Below, piece by piece: positions 1-12,617 of a DNA stretch of 64,000 nucleotides. Source of the DNA: Sciurus carolinensis (taxonomy: Eukaryota; Chordata; Mammalia; Rodentia; Sciuridae); NCBI RefSeq assembly GCF_902686445.1, contig NC_062224.1, forward strand, positions 20,067,123 through 20,131,122, given 5' to 3'. The notes beneath the pieces are model-generated. The model was not told where the DNA came from and searched no databases. It saw only the letters and a list, made by a program, of their open reading frames with translations. Each line of letters begins with the position of its first letter. Position 1 is the first letter of the stretch. The translations under genes were made by a program, and so were the position numbers.

Positions 1-896
1 AAGAGAGCCCGCAGCCGGAGTGGGCAGAGCCGCCTGAAGAGGTCTCCGGCTGCCCTGACCTTATCCCTGAGGCTGACTGCAGATCGAGCCTCTCCGCTGG
101 TTCTTTGCAGGAGTACACTGCACTGCAGCAGCTCCGGGACTCGGAGCGTGCTCTGTTCAGACAGGCTCTCACTAGCGGGCCAGTTCCGTTCCGAGAACCT
201 GGAGAAGCTGGCTGTGTGGGCGGGGCCGGAGTGCGCAGGACTGCCTGTGGATGACTCTAGCTGCCCTGCCCGGCTCCGATAAGCCACCTCTATCTGGGCC
301 TGCCACCCGGGCCGAGCTTTACCCAGTGGGCAGACTCACCCGTGGCTCCACTTCAGTCCGAGTCTCTCAATGCCTCCCCTTCTTAACTCCTGGGTTCTGG
401 AGCGACCGGGGGTGCAGTCTCCCTCTAGGCCGCCATCTTGGATCGCCCCGTGAAGAGAGCCCGCAGCCGGAGTGGGCAGAGCCGCCTGAAGAGGTCTCCG
501 GCTGCCCTGACCTTATCCCTGAGGCTGACTGCAGATCGAGCCTCTCCGCTGGTTCTTTGCAGGAGTACACTGCACTGCAGCAGCTCCGGGACTCGGAGCG
601 TGCTCTGTTCAGACAGGCTCTCACTAGCGGGCCAGTTCCGTTCCGAGAACCTGGAGAAGCTGGCTGTGTGGGCGGGGCCGGAGTGCGCAGGACTGCCTGT
701 GGATGACTCTAGCTGCCCTGCCCGGCTCCGATAAGCCACCTCTATCTGGGCCTGCCACCCGGGCCGAGCTTTACCCAGTGGGCAGACTCACCCGTGGCTC
801 CACTTCAGTCCGAGTCTCTCAATGCCTCCCCTTCTTAACTCCTGGGTTCTGGAGCGACCGGGGGTGCAGTCTCCCTCTAGGCCGCCATCTTGGATC
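1..896 (-). mobile_element. L1-like 5' UTR: two tandem 452-bp monomers
   Basis: Bases 453-896 repeat bases 1-444 with no mismatch that I can see; the period is 452. The segment is much more GC-rich than its surroundings and has a GC box (gggcgggg) in each unit. Read on the minus strand, each unit begins GATCCAAGATGGCGGCC, a perfect YY1 site of the kind that opens primate L1 5' UTRs. The array stops exactly at this start (896), and ordinary AT-rich DNA follows. This fits the 5' end of an L1 in the same direction as MYO3A, with its body left of the window. An unrecognised LTR or satellite is the alternative. Confidence 0.55.
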
Positions 897-1115
897 TCTA
901 TGTAGATTTCTATCCTTAATGAATTCTATTGGTAGTCCAAATCATTACTTTGGTTCATTCTTTGCATTTTTAAGACAAAATTCACATTGTCTAGTAATAC
1001 TTCTATAATTCTATCTTTTCCTTTTTGTTAAATATGATCCTCAGAAACTCCTCTTTGCTGAATTACTGCATCAACTAGAAATTCCCCAAAATAAGAAAAA
1101 TCATGTCTCTAGCTT

Positions 1116-1335
1116 ATTTATTTATTTATTTATTTTGGTGTCAGGGATTGAACTCAGGGGCACCCAATCACTGAGCCATATCAACAAGACCTATTTTATA
1201 TTTTATTTAGAGACAGGGTCTCACTTAGTTGCTTAGTGCCTTGTTTTTGCTGAGGCTGGTTTTGAACTCGAGATCCTCCTGCCTCAGCCTCCCTGGCTGC
1301 TGGGATTACAGGTGTACACCACCACACCCATCTTA
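1116..1335 (-). mobile_element. B1-dID composite SINE
   Basis: Reading the minus strand, a 7SL-derived B1 monomer (about 1335-1195, with the 'gcctcagcctccc' complement and 'gctgggattacagg') is followed by a tRNA-like ID unit (about 1190-1134) and an A-rich (aaata)n tail. This dimer is typical of squirrels, dormice and guinea pig relatives. Confidence 0.85.
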
Positions 1336-1606
1336 TTTCTACCATTTTTATCTTAATCCTGCGTTTAATGGAACTGCTTCTGGCATTTTACAGTTAATTA
1401 TGATGCTGACATTTAATTTAGGAAATATACCTTTCATATTGCTAAAGAATATCCTTCTATTTCTAGTTTAGTAAGAGTTTTGTGTTTCATCAGTACCAGG
1501 CGTTGGATTTTATTGAAAACTTCACCTGCATTTATCAAGATGGCTTTTTTCTTTTGGCTTTTAATATAATGTTATATTCACATGCATTATTTAGATAGTC
1601 CCTTTG

Positions 1607-1787
1607 TTTGCTTTTGCTTATTTATTTGTTTAGTGGTACTAGAAATTGAATGTAGTACAATCTCCAGTCCTTCTTATTTTTCATTTTGAGACAGGGTCTT
1701 GCTAAATTGGTGAGACAGGCCTTGAGCTTGCGATCCTCCTGCCTCAGCCTCCCAATTGACTCGGATTACAGGCACTCATGCTGGATT
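1607..1787 (-). mobile_element. B1-dID composite SINE, diverged
   Basis: Same layout as the copy at 1116-1335 but more mutated: B1 part at 1787-1685, ID part at 1680-1635, A-rich tail toward 1610. Confidence 0.75.
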
Positions 1788-4272
1788 ATTTGGATAGTCC
1801 TTTAAAGTACTATTGCTTTCCTCTAGCTAATACTGCATTTAAGGAGTTTTTTTCTAAATCCATAACTGATATTAATCCAACTTTTAAAAACAATGTTGTT
1901 TCTCAGACTTTTGTTCTAAGATGTATGAACTTTAAAAGATGGGTAACTTTCTATGTTTTTCTTAAACAGATTACATAGTATGGAAATTATCTGTTCTGTG
2001 AATGCTCAAATGCATTTGCCTAAATTCTACAAATTCTTGGAGACTTTTTGGAGGTAATTTTTTGACAGATTATCATATTTGCTGTTTCTTCTTTGAAATT
2101 TACTTTGCATTCTCACATTGCTTTTGTTAAACTGTATTTATAGCATGTGATATTTTAGTATTTTCAACCATCAGTGTTATAATCTTATTCTAATTTCTAA
2201 TATTTTTGGATTCTTTTAAAAATGATTTGCCAGGACTTTGTCTATTCTTTTATTTTTCAAAACATTATCTTGTCTTTGTTTAGATAATTGTATTTGTGTA
2301 TCATCATCATTTTTTTCTTTTCAAATTTGTCCATAATTTCTTAGCTTACATATTTTTATTCACATTTCTTTGCTCTCAATCAACAATAAAAATATGTAAT
2401 AAATTGGATTTTCCTATCAAATTAGGAAAATTCTGGTTACTTCCCATTTAAATTAGGATCTGGCTACTTCTCATTCATAGTTTTAATATGTGGCTATTCT
2501 TTTTTTATTTTGAAATGAGTTATAATTCTAATTATAATTTATTTACTTTGATTTATAATTTGCAGATTTGTTTTTCCACTTCTGTATTGTAATATGGTCA
2601 GAAAAAGTAGCCTGGTTTAATTCTAATTCTTGGGAGTTTATAGATTGGCCCAGGATGTCTAGTTATAAGGACAATTTCTAAAATACACTAGACATTTTAA
2701 AAGAAGGCATTTTCCTCTAGCAAAAAAATTATAAATATTCTGTAGATGAATTTGCCTTATTGGCTCTATTATTATTTTAAATTTGCTATGCAATTTCTCT
2801 TTAAATTGATCTTGTTTAGCTAAGACATATGGTATCAATACGTAAATAAAAAACTAAAATCTCCGTTTCCAATGCTGGACATTGTTGACCTTTGTGTATG
2901 TGTGTATTTTTTATCAGAATTTAATGGTAAGTTTGGAGAAAACATTTGGTTCATTGTTTTCCTGCTTCTATGTTAATTCCATGTCCTTTGTAGTTTAAGA
3001 AGAGATAAAAGTTATGGAATGGTGAAAGATAATTTGGGTTTAAAAAATTAGGTTGTTTCCACCCAAGTTTAAGATCACATGCCCATGCCCTAATTATCAC
3101 CCTCTCATACTTATTTCTCTCAATGGAAATGCAGGTGCAGTTGGCTCTTATCACTTTGAATTTATCAAAATTATTTCCAAACAGATAAAAATAAGTTCAT
3201 ATATTTACCTTATTTTATTTTAAAACTTCATTAGTCCTTGGCTTTCATTTGGATATAATTTTACCTGACACTTTAACACATTTAAACGTATATCTCACTG
3301 AAAGAGCACCTTATAAAACAAGGTTGTTAAACTTCATTTGAAATTTTTAATTAATCCTCATGTATTATCCATGATTTCCTAGGGCTTTTTTTTTTTTAAT
3401 AAGTGATAAGATTTTCCAGGGTTTTTTTACATAATTCAGCCAAGGTTTACTGAGTTCTTCAAAACAGAGTTGGTTATAGCAATTATCAAAGATGCCTGCA
3501 GCTTTTTGGGAGGCATGAGATAAGTTTAGGTGGCTTGTAGGCTATTTTAATGACAGAGTTATTTGTAAGTGAACTTGATGTTGGTTTCTGAAATTAAATA
3601 TTTCCTAGGGAGGTATGGTTTTCCAGGAAATATGGTACTGCAAAAGACCTGTTGAACTTGTGCCTACACATCAGTCATCTACCTGCATCCTTCCTCTGAA
3701 GGTGACGGCAGCTGCTTGCACTGCAAGATTCCCAATTCTGTGACTAGCACTTCTGATTAACTAAGGAGATAGGGTATCTATATAAGACCTCTTTTCTGAC
3801 TAGAGGAGTTTAAAAGCAGATAATATAAGAAAATGAATGTGCATTTAAAGAATATAATGTTACATTCTTTGTTTGATAAAACCAAATTTACAAAACCTTA
3901 CTCCACTGGCCACTAAACTTTGCTCCAAAATAGTGTTTGAAGGGAATTAAGAGCTTTCCAGTCAACTAATAGCAGTTATTTAATGTCACTGTGCAATGAA
4001 AAAGAATGAGTATATAGTACATGACATGATCCTGCTTGTAAAAGACTGAAAATCTACTTGAAGAAGACAAAGCTAGTACATATGAAAAAAATCTTTGAGG
4101 ATAAGTACATGCAGATTTTGGTACTGATAATCTGTTCCCTCCAACAATTGTGCATCTGAATAACTTCTGGGAAGTTTGTGATGCCTGTGAGGGTGTAAAG
4201 ATAACTGTTGGAAAAGAACTAGAACTGCAAGAATCTGGAATGGGTCATGGGAATTCTTAGTTTAAATGTTGA

Positions 4273-6002
4273 AAGGAAATAAATCTAACCAAGAAGGTGA
4301 AAGAACTCTACAATGTGAACGACAGAACATTGAAAAAAGAAATAGAAGAAGACACAGAAGCTGGAAAGACCTCCCATGTTCATGGATAGGCAGAATGACA
4401 CAGAAGCTGGAACATTCAGGCAGACTGAATGTTCTTCAAATGTCCATACTAACAAAGGCAATATACAAATCTGATGCAATCCCTACCAAAATACCAATAA
4501 CATTCTTCATGTAACTAGAAAAAATAGCCCTAAAATTTATTTGGAAGAATGAAAGACCCGGAATAGCCAAAGGAATTCTAAGCCAAAAAAGCAGTGCTGG
4601 AAGCATCACAATACCTGACTTCAAATTATACTACAGAGCTATAGTAACAAAAATTGCATGGTGTGGGCATAAAAACAGATACATAGACCAATGGTACAGA
4701 ATAGAAAGACACAGAAACAAACACACAGATATGATCATCTGATCCTTGACAAAGGTACCACAAACATACAGTAAAGATAACCTTTTAAACAAATGGTGCT
4801 GGGAAAACTGGTCATCCATATGTAGAAGAATGAGACTGGACCCTTATTTCTCACCCTGCACAAAAATCAACTCAAAATGAATCAAAGACCTAGGAATTAG
4901 ACCAGAAACTATGCAACTTCTGGAAGAAAACATAGGGTCAACACTCCAATAGAAAGGCACAGTCAATTACTTTTTCAATAGGACCCCCAAAGCTCAGGAA
5001 ATAAAATTAAAAAGCATCTGCACAGCAAAGTAAACAGTTAAGAATGTGAAAATAAACCTGCGGAATGGGAGAAAATCTTCACTAGCTACTCTTCTGACTG
5101 AAGATTAATATTTAGAATATATAAAGAACTCAGAAAACAAAAAACCAACAACTCAATTAATAAATGGTCAAATGAACCAAACACATACCTCTTAAAAGAT
5201 TAAACACAAATGGCCAACAAATTCATGAAAAAAATGTTCAACATCATTAGCAATTAGGGAAATGCAAATAAAAACTATAAGATTACATCTCACTCCAGAC
5301 AGAAAGACAGTAATCAAGAATACAAACAATAATAAATGTTGGAGAGAAAATGGAGTAAAAGGAACATTTTTATACTGTTGGTGGAATTGTAAATTAGAAC
5401 AACCACTATGGAAATTAGTATGGAGATTCCTTAAAAGAGTAGGAATGGAACCACCATATGACACAAATATATCACTCCTTGGTATTTATCTTTAAGAGTT
5501 AAAGTTATCATACTACAGTAATGCATGCATACCCATGTTTATAGCAGCACAATTCACAATAGCCAAACTATGGAATCAGCTGAGGTGTCTCTCAACAGAT
5601 GAATGGCTAAAGAAAATGTATATATATAAACAATGAAGTTTTATTCAACCATAAAGAAAATGAAATTATGTCATTGCAGAAAATGAATGCAACTTGAGAA
5701 CATTATGGTGAGTAAAATTAGTCAAAAATAAGTCAAACTCAAAAGTTGTATATTTTCTTTCATATATGGAAGCTCTAGAGAGAACAAAGGAAAAGAACAG
5801 TGGTGGTGGGGAATCTTATGAAAATGGAAGGGAGATCAGTAGAGTAGAGGAAAGGGACTAGGAGAAGGAGGAAAAGGGGAAATACTGGCAAATGATATTG
5901 GTCAAATTATATTGTTATATTCTGTGCATGTACAAATATGTAACAACAAATCCCACCATTATGTACAACTATCATGCACCAATAAAAACATGGGATAAAA
6001 AA
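4273..6002 (+). mobile_element. 5'-truncated L1 (ORF2 3' half and 3' UTR)
   Basis: About 1.73 kb of L1 in sense, beginning in ORF2 at the 'aaagaactctacaatg' region and ending in a poly-A at about 5999. Broken frames read peptides typical of the L1 C-terminal region (e.g. around [13 protein letters not shown] at 5380-5415). Several stops show it is dead. The flanks carry a likely target-site duplication, aaatgttga at 4264-4272 and 6003-6011. Confidence 0.9.
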
Positions 6003-6581
6003 AAATGTTGACAGAGGATTAGCAAACATAGACTGTTCTTTAAAAAAAAATCAGAAAAATCTAAAACTTAGGATGGAATTTTCCTATCCTGAGATAAAGC
6101 TATACAACCAAAGGTACAATCATGAATTTGATTCCTTTCTAAGGATAAAATATTAACCAAGCAATATCTGGCCCAATGTGTGACCTTGGCTTAAATTCTC
6201 TGGCCTATATTTTATAGTGAATGTTTATAAGCTATTCAAGATTTTAAAAATACACATATCATTAAAATAGATGAATATAGATGGTAATCACAAATGTTGG
6301 GGATAAGTCTCAAAAGGAACCCAATGATTATATCCCCCTTTCCTTCTGTGTCTTTCTAATTTTTAAATAACATCTTGGAGAATTCAATTAGTAACTCTTA
6401 ATGAGTAGAAAATTTCATGGACATAATTCTTTTCTTTTCTAACTCTCTCAGCATCTTTCTGCCCAGTTTCCTATTAGACCCCATCTTGCCCTGGCATTGA
6501 GGTTCCAGGCTCCCTGGCCATCCTCCATGTTCTTTGGTTGTTCTTCTTTGCTGGTTCTTCTCTATCTGTCCTGTCCAGGTA

Positions 6582-6695
6582 GAGAAAATCTTCACTAGCT
6601 ACTCTTCTGACTGAAGATTAATATTTAGAATATATAAAGAACTCAGAAAACAAAAAACCAACAACCCAATTAATAAATGGTCAAATGAACCAAAC
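6582..6695 (+). repeat. 114-bp copy of part of the upstream L1
   Basis: This segment matches 5069-5182 over 114 bases with one mismatch (a C for a T in the 'caacNcaatt' part), in the same direction. It starts and ends inside the L1, has no poly-A, and sits abruptly in unrelated sequence. It therefore looks copied from the neighbouring L1, not independently retrotransposed. Confidence 0.85.
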
Positions 6696-8227
6696 TGTCT
6701 GGGCTCCTGTGTTAGGTCCCCTTCTCCTTCCTCTTCCCTTTCCCCCTCTTTTCTCTTCTCATTGTAAGATTCCCTGCAAAATCCTATCTACTCCTTGACT
6801 TTAGCTACCAGGTCAGTGTCCACCTGCCTACCTGAGAGGTTTGAATGAATCAACAGCTTCTCTTACTTGACATACCTTGAACCCAGCCCCCAAACCCTGC
6901 TCTTCATCTTATCCTACCCACCTCAGCTGATCACCTTGACTTGCCCCCATCTCATGCAACCTGTCACCAAATCCTTTGCCATCTATTGACTGATCAGCTT
7001 GAAACTACCTTCTTGGCCACGACCTCATCCAGACTGCCATCCTCTCATGCTGGCCTTCCACATCCCTTCATCAAGGTCAAATTCTAGTCATGTGATATGA
7101 TCACAATGATCTTTTAAAAAATGCAGCTGTCTATAGCCAAGTTACATTTTTCACCACTATGATTCAGATTCACAAAAATGTCACTTAATTTTACTAAAAC
7201 TGGACTTAATCCCTACTTCTTAGGGCTCATCTCTGCTTTCTAGAATTATTGTTAACAAATCCTAGTTCAACTCAGTTGCTTTCAATTGTCTTAGTGTCCG
7301 AGTGAACTTAGTCATTTTTGGTTTCTGACCTTCCCATTTTTCACCCCAGGGCCACATCAAAGCTATGGGTGGGGTGGATGATTTCAGCAGCTCTAAGGCA
7401 TTAGTGAGGCATAGATACCTACTCTGTAGCCATTTGGGGCTGTTCACCAGCATCTGCTGAATGGCTTGTCCAATTTAGTCTCTGGTCACTGACATCAATG
7501 GCATCTTCCCCTACTTGTAGGTTTGGGGATGTCAGGTCCATCCAGGTTCTTCTGTGCCTTCTGACCACTTTAGACCATCTTTGAGGCACTTTATTTGTTA
7601 TTCTTGAGCACTCAGGACAATTAGATGTTTGCCAATTTAACCTTCAACAATTATAGTAGAACACATAACCTCTCTACCTATATGGGGGACAAAAAGATTC
7701 TCCCTCTAAATCTGAAGGGCTAAAGAAATGTTTCTGAGTTATAATCTTCTTCATTTAAGCTAATAATGGATTTTTGATATTCTTCTTAAGTCCATAAAAA
7801 AAAAAATGTGAGATTGAAGAGGAAAGTGAATTGATTTGACTTTCTAGTGCTGTTCTGCTGCTTCTCAGGCCTATCCAAAGTCCCTGGGAAGTTCGAAAGC
7901 GACAGCCAGGTCACACACCAGCAGCCTCCACAACCTCCCAGGACGGTGCTTCCCACTTCCACCTTCCCTTTCCAGCCATGGACTGGGATGAGTGTGGACT
8001 GTATGAGCTGAGCTGCTTTGCAGGGGTCCTTCCTGGCTTTCCCGCATCCCCACACCTCTGCATCTCTCTGCCCATACTTACCAGCACAGGCAAGCAGGCA
8101 ACCAAGGGGGAGCCTGCAGCTGATGCCCTCCTCCTCTGCCTGGTCACAGGTCATGTGCCTTGGGGCACAGGTCAAGGGCAGCAGCCAACCTAAGGACCTC
8201 TGTGATCTGACTTGCTATATTCTAATT

Positions 8228-8592
8228 TTTTTTTTGAGTCTCTTTTTAAAAAACTTTTTACAGACTGCATTTGATTCATTGTACACAAATGGGGCACATC
8301 ATTTCGTTTCTATGGTTGTGCACGATGTAGATTCATACCATTCGTGTAATCATACATGTACCTAGGGTAATGATGTCTGTCTCATTCCACCATTTTTCAT
8401 ACCCACCACTCCCTCTCATTTCCTTCTACATAATCTAAAGTTCCTGCATTCTTCTCTCACTCCCCACCCCCCCACCCCCATTATATATCATTCTTCACTT
8501 ATCAGGGAAAACATTTGGCCTTTGGTTTTTTGGGATTGGCTTATTTCACTTAGCATGATATTCTCCAATTCCATCCATTTATTTGCTACATT
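8228..8592 (-). mobile_element. L1 3' end fragment
   Basis: Minus-strand L1 3' UTR and end of ORF2. On the plus strand it starts with poly-T, then 'acagactgcatttgattcat', the complement of the L1 3' terminus seen intact at 62760-62935 and 30840-30990. Confidence 0.88.
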
Positions 8593-9839
8593 CTATTCTT
8601 TAGAGCAAAAGATTCTGGCCAGAACCAGAGAGTAGGAGAGCTGCAAGGACAAGCACCCAAGTGCCACTGGGTACACAGTTTTTGTTGCTTGGTTATTTTT
8701 AAAGCTTCACCACAATTCTTGACTTGAAAAGCAATAAGGCAGGGTAACTGATAGAAATATTAAAACTATTTCCCCTTCCTCCCATGCCAGGAAAATAGCC
8801 AAGCTCATCTTAGTATTTTTTGCCTCAGAGATTTTTGCAAGGAAGAAATCAGAAGCTGCATGAGGCCAGATGGTCTTCCTGTCTTTCCTAAGAGTCAAAC
8901 TCACTCCAAAGATGGTGTCAAGAAAGCAGAAGGCCTAAAAGAAAGTGAGGGTAAATAAATGCAAATTATTCCAGAAGAATCTCCCAGAGGTCAGCAGGGT
9001 CCACATTGGAAATTCTGAAGCTTTGAGTGGCAGTTGATATGGAGGTGATCAGGCCACAGAGAGGGGACTACCTGGAACATGGCGGACACAGTGAGACTCC
9101 AGACCTCCAGTTCCCAGGTGCAGCCTGCAGGTATGGGACTAGCAGAGATTCTCAATTTGAAGGGGTCATGGAGGCCAGCCTGGGCAATGGGTATCCCAAT
9201 AGTAACTTCATAGACAAATGGCTGGTGAATGCAGACTCTGTCTGATCTTTCAGTGGCCTCTCTAGGCCTTTGTACAGCCCTGTGGTGGGGGGTGGATAAT
9301 TAATGAGATTGAAATCTTCACCAGTTTAGTTTGGTGCAATGGGGGCAGTGTGTGACTGAGGTTGATCAGAAGAAAATTGAATAATGGTATTTCTTATACG
9401 TCTGGGTTTGTACATCTGAACAGAGATTTGCACTTTCCACACTACACTCAAGTTTGCTGATGTCGACCAAAGAAATAGAAATATTTCATGTGTTTGTTTT
9501 CTCTTATCGATCCTGAATCCTGACCTACTTTCTCTAAACCATTGCTTTTTGTTTCCTTCTGGTGTCTCAGGATAAGTTCTAGTTAAAGTGTATAAAACAG
9601 AAAAAAAAAAATAATAAGAAGAAGGAAACAGGAGGAGAAAGATGTATGAGAAGGCAGGAGGTGGGTAGAACATTCTGGAAAAATGTGTATATGCATATAA
9701 GAAATGGAATGAACAAAGGTTCCCCTGGAGACAGAACACAGTCATCTCAAATCTGCTATATAATACAGGTGGAAAACTAATAAAGTATCTGACATTTTCT
9801 TTCCCTTTAGGAAGTTCTGGCTTTATTGATTTTTTTTAC

Positions 9840-9984
9840 CTGAGAGACACTGCTGAGAAGACACCCGTCCGTTAATTGGCTTACAGGGACCAACGCCCAG
9901 ATAAAGTGGCTTCAGTTGCTGTGACAAAATCATTTCATTCATTTTTTTCTGCAGAATGAAATATTCTTCAGATAACTTCGATAT
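9840..9984 (-). CDS. MYO3A: MYO3A exon w14: distal tail
   Basis: 145 nt, phase 0 in (acceptor TTTTAG) and phase 1 out (donor GTAAAA). The peptide is [40 protein letters not shown] and VSSQQCLS. The first half should form a helix. It follows the long tail exon directly in frame (FSKQ then ISKLSEEYF). The next exon, expected to open with a cysteine/lysine-rich segment followed by RPPRRPRKPK, was not found to the left, so the intron runs past the window edge (at least 9.8 kb). Confidence 0.93.
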
Positions 9985-11749
9985 CTAAAAGGGTGTTGTG
10001 TCAGAGCAAATCAAGAGAAAGATTCTTAGAACACCACAGGAACATGGGGGTCTGCTCAATTCCTTATTAACATTCCCTGCCTCTCCCATGATCCTCTTTC
10101 TCTAGAACCCACCCTGACCCTTGCACCAAGGTCCGATAAAGTCCTCACTTAACATAACTTCCCCCTTTGTTCTACTTACTCATCTCACATTTCTCATGAA
10201 AAAACTGCCAAACACGTCATGCTACAGTGCCGCACGCCATCTTGATCAAGTCCTTCCTGGGATTCCTGAGATCTGGCATCTGCCCTTAGCATTCTGCTGG
10301 GATTGCCTTTCTGCTTCTATCCTGAGGAAGCCCTCTGCTGTCTTTCACTATGCTAAACCACCCTCCTTTTCCTTCCAGTCTTCTTAGCCTGACTCTCTTC
10401 AGGGCAACTCTCTTCTGGATCTTCTTTTTTCCCACCCACCCATTTTGCTTCTATCTCATCTGTATTCCAGCTCTGTTAACCGGGCTGTCCTGCTAGGGTG
10501 AGCGTGGGCTCCTGCTTCTCTGCCTGAATTGATTCCATTCCCGTGATGTCATTAGCCAGCCTCTGGTGGATGAGTTGGTAATGCTAATTCTTTTCAGTGT
10601 CTCAGTGGCACAGCAGGTCTGGGTTTTAATCCTTGATTTGAATTTTGGAGTCAGCAAATTTAGGTACCAAAGAAAGGAAGGATTGCATGTAAGATGTAAA
10701 TTCACTATTTCCAGGTGCTTAAAAAAATAAAATAGGGACTAGGTAAATTAATCAGTGGCAGATCTCCATTGATTACCAGAGGTTGGAGATGTGAGGCCAT
10801 ACCTGTAGCACTAAGGTGGGGACCAGGGACAAATTATTGCATTTTTCATGGGCTCAGCTGCCACCAGAAACAAAGGCAGATTTTAGGGACTCAGGGATAT
10901 TAGATAATCCTTCCTTGAACTGCCCTATTATGATATTTCTTCTTATTTTATACACCATGGACTACCCTGGAATTCATGTATTTTAGAGGTCACCAAGTTG
11001 TAATCTTTCACTTTAAGCAGGATAAAATAAAAGTGCTAACAAAAAGTCATTTTCTTCAGGTTAATTTCTAGAAAAAGCAGGAATTGGAAAAGACATTAAT
11101 AGAACTGGTTCCTGTATCTCTCCATAGTGCTAATTTATCGGAAATAAATAAATAAATGCCTTCTAGAAGCCCCCAAACCTACTGTTTCCTATGTTCCTCT
11201 CTAGGTCAGTGGAGACATGCCTATGGGTGGCATGAACTAGTCTCCAGGAGAGAATTTCTTGGGTTTTTTTCTTTATGAACTTCATTGTCTGTGATTTGCT
11301 TATTGTCATGACAGTTTCATCAAATATATACCTTAGTATGGTCACATATCTCCTTTTAACACCTAATTATGTCTTTTCAACCAAAAATTGAGGCAGGGAG
11401 AAAGAATAGACTAGGAGGTTTACAAAACTTATTTTTTTTTCTTTAGCAGTAACAAAGTTCTACCAGAAACATAAAATTTTGCACTCTCCAATCCCAGTCT
11501 TTTAAAAGCTCTATGTCAATCTCCAGTATCCTTACTACATGAGGTTTCTATCCCATTTGGTGTTGTTTTCATCTTAGTAAATTGTTTTATAAGTTTATGG
11601 CTATTTATTTAGTATAATCCTTGAGATTTTATTGAAAAGGCCTCACACACAGATGAAACAATGCACCAGCTATTGATTATTTGCTTAATTAAGCTATTGG
11701 GTCATTCCCAGAGATTTATACTAGTAAATAAATTTGTTTATTTACATAC
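9985..11749 (-). other. MYO3A intron between w13 and w14
   Basis: 1765 bp. I see no confident repeat or RNA gene. The C/T-rich part at 10080-10480 could be an old LINE2-type 3' end, but this is not firm. Confidence 0.7.
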
Positions 11750-12617
11750 CTGTTTTGAAAATATTGCCAAATCACAGGCTGCTTTTTCTGAAGATGCTTT
11801 TGAGTGTCTGTCATCTTTCATCTTGATATTGGGGGTTTCCCCAAGTTTTGTGGGACAGGAATGCACACTGTAGGTATCTCTTGCTATTTCGGATGGTGTT
11901 GTGATAATCTCTTGATTCTCAGAGGAAGGAGACATCCTGCCCTTCCTTAGTTGCTGCCTTTGCTTAAATCCCCGGTATTTGCTCTGAATGAACACGGCGG
12001 CTTTGTTTTCGTCCTGGTCCTGAATCACTGGTTCCTTGTGTCTCTGATGGCCTCTCTCTTGGCTGCCCATGGATGAACTCTGGGTAACTACAGATGTCTT
12101 TTCTCTTTCCTTGTTATTTGCATTTTGAGAAACTGACCTTGGGCTAAGACTAGGTTCCAAAGTCTTTTTAAAGGAATTCTCATTCTCAGCTGACCAAAGT
12201 CCTGGGTAGCTTGGCCTCTCTGATGTGGCTCCCTTTCCCAGATAAGATGCTTTTGATTCTTCAAGATTCCTTTCCTCGGTGTACCTCTGATAGTGACTCT
12301 GAATCACCGTGTTTTCCTCCTTTGTCTTTATTTTGTTTTCTTCTTGGTCTTTTATATACTTCTCTTTGGGGCTTACTTCTGCCCAAGTGTCGCCCAGGAG
12401 GTACTGTTCTTGATTAGCCTCTTTCCCGTAGGCATTATTCACTTTTTTCTGAGTTTGATGTCCTCTATTGTTACTCTTAAGAGCATTAGTGGCTTCCCTT
12501 TCGGTTTGGAAAGTAGAAGTCTTCCCTACCAAGGGACTCCCTTTATTATTTGGAGCTGGAATCACCATTTCATTAGTAGATACTGAGTTTTCTGTCCATT
12601 TCTTTGCAAAAGTTTCC
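11750..12617 (-). CDS. MYO3A: MYO3A exon w13: long tail exon
   Basis: 868 nt, phase 2 in (acceptor GCACAG) and phase 0 out (donor GTATGT), giving 289 codons. It starts [20 protein letters not shown] and ends [10 protein letters not shown]. The exon is polar and charged, rich in Glu, Lys, Ser and Asn, with no predicted fold. Two IQ-like cores are visible: [14 protein letters not shown] near residues 108-121 and [19 protein letters not shown] near residues 206-224. The second sits in the tail region of MYO3A reported to bind espin partners (family knowledge). Compared with my memory of human MYO3A, a stretch of roughly 40 residues, including a His-rich run, is missing just before [10 protein letters not shown]. 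Confidence 0.97.

Larger units (their letters stand above)
1..9839 (-). other. MYO3A intron after exon w14 (partial)
   Basis: Besides the elements listed separately, 1786-4263, 6012-6581, 6696-8227 and 8593-9839 are AT-rich or plain unique-looking sequence with no coding or RNA signal I can support. Short open frames at 7786-8175 and 9326-9745 have no recognisable domains. Confidence 0.8.

Noticed and set aside
251..1008. Open frames of 151 and 101 residues in the GC-rich left end, sharing 65 residues
   Set aside because: They simply translate the tandem 452-bp units. High GC lowers stop frequency, both strands are open, and there is no domain or splice context.
7786..8175. 129-residue minus-strand open frame overlapping several others at 7.8-8.4 kb
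   Set aside because: Open on both strands in a GC-richer patch, no recognisable family, no splice link to MYO3A, and its right part runs into an L1 3' end.
9326..9745. 139-residue minus-strand open frame just downstream of MYO3A exon w14
   Set aside because: Checked as a possible next tail exon. The peptide has no likeness to the expected Arg/Pro-rich MYO3A C-terminal segments and lacks fitting splice sites.
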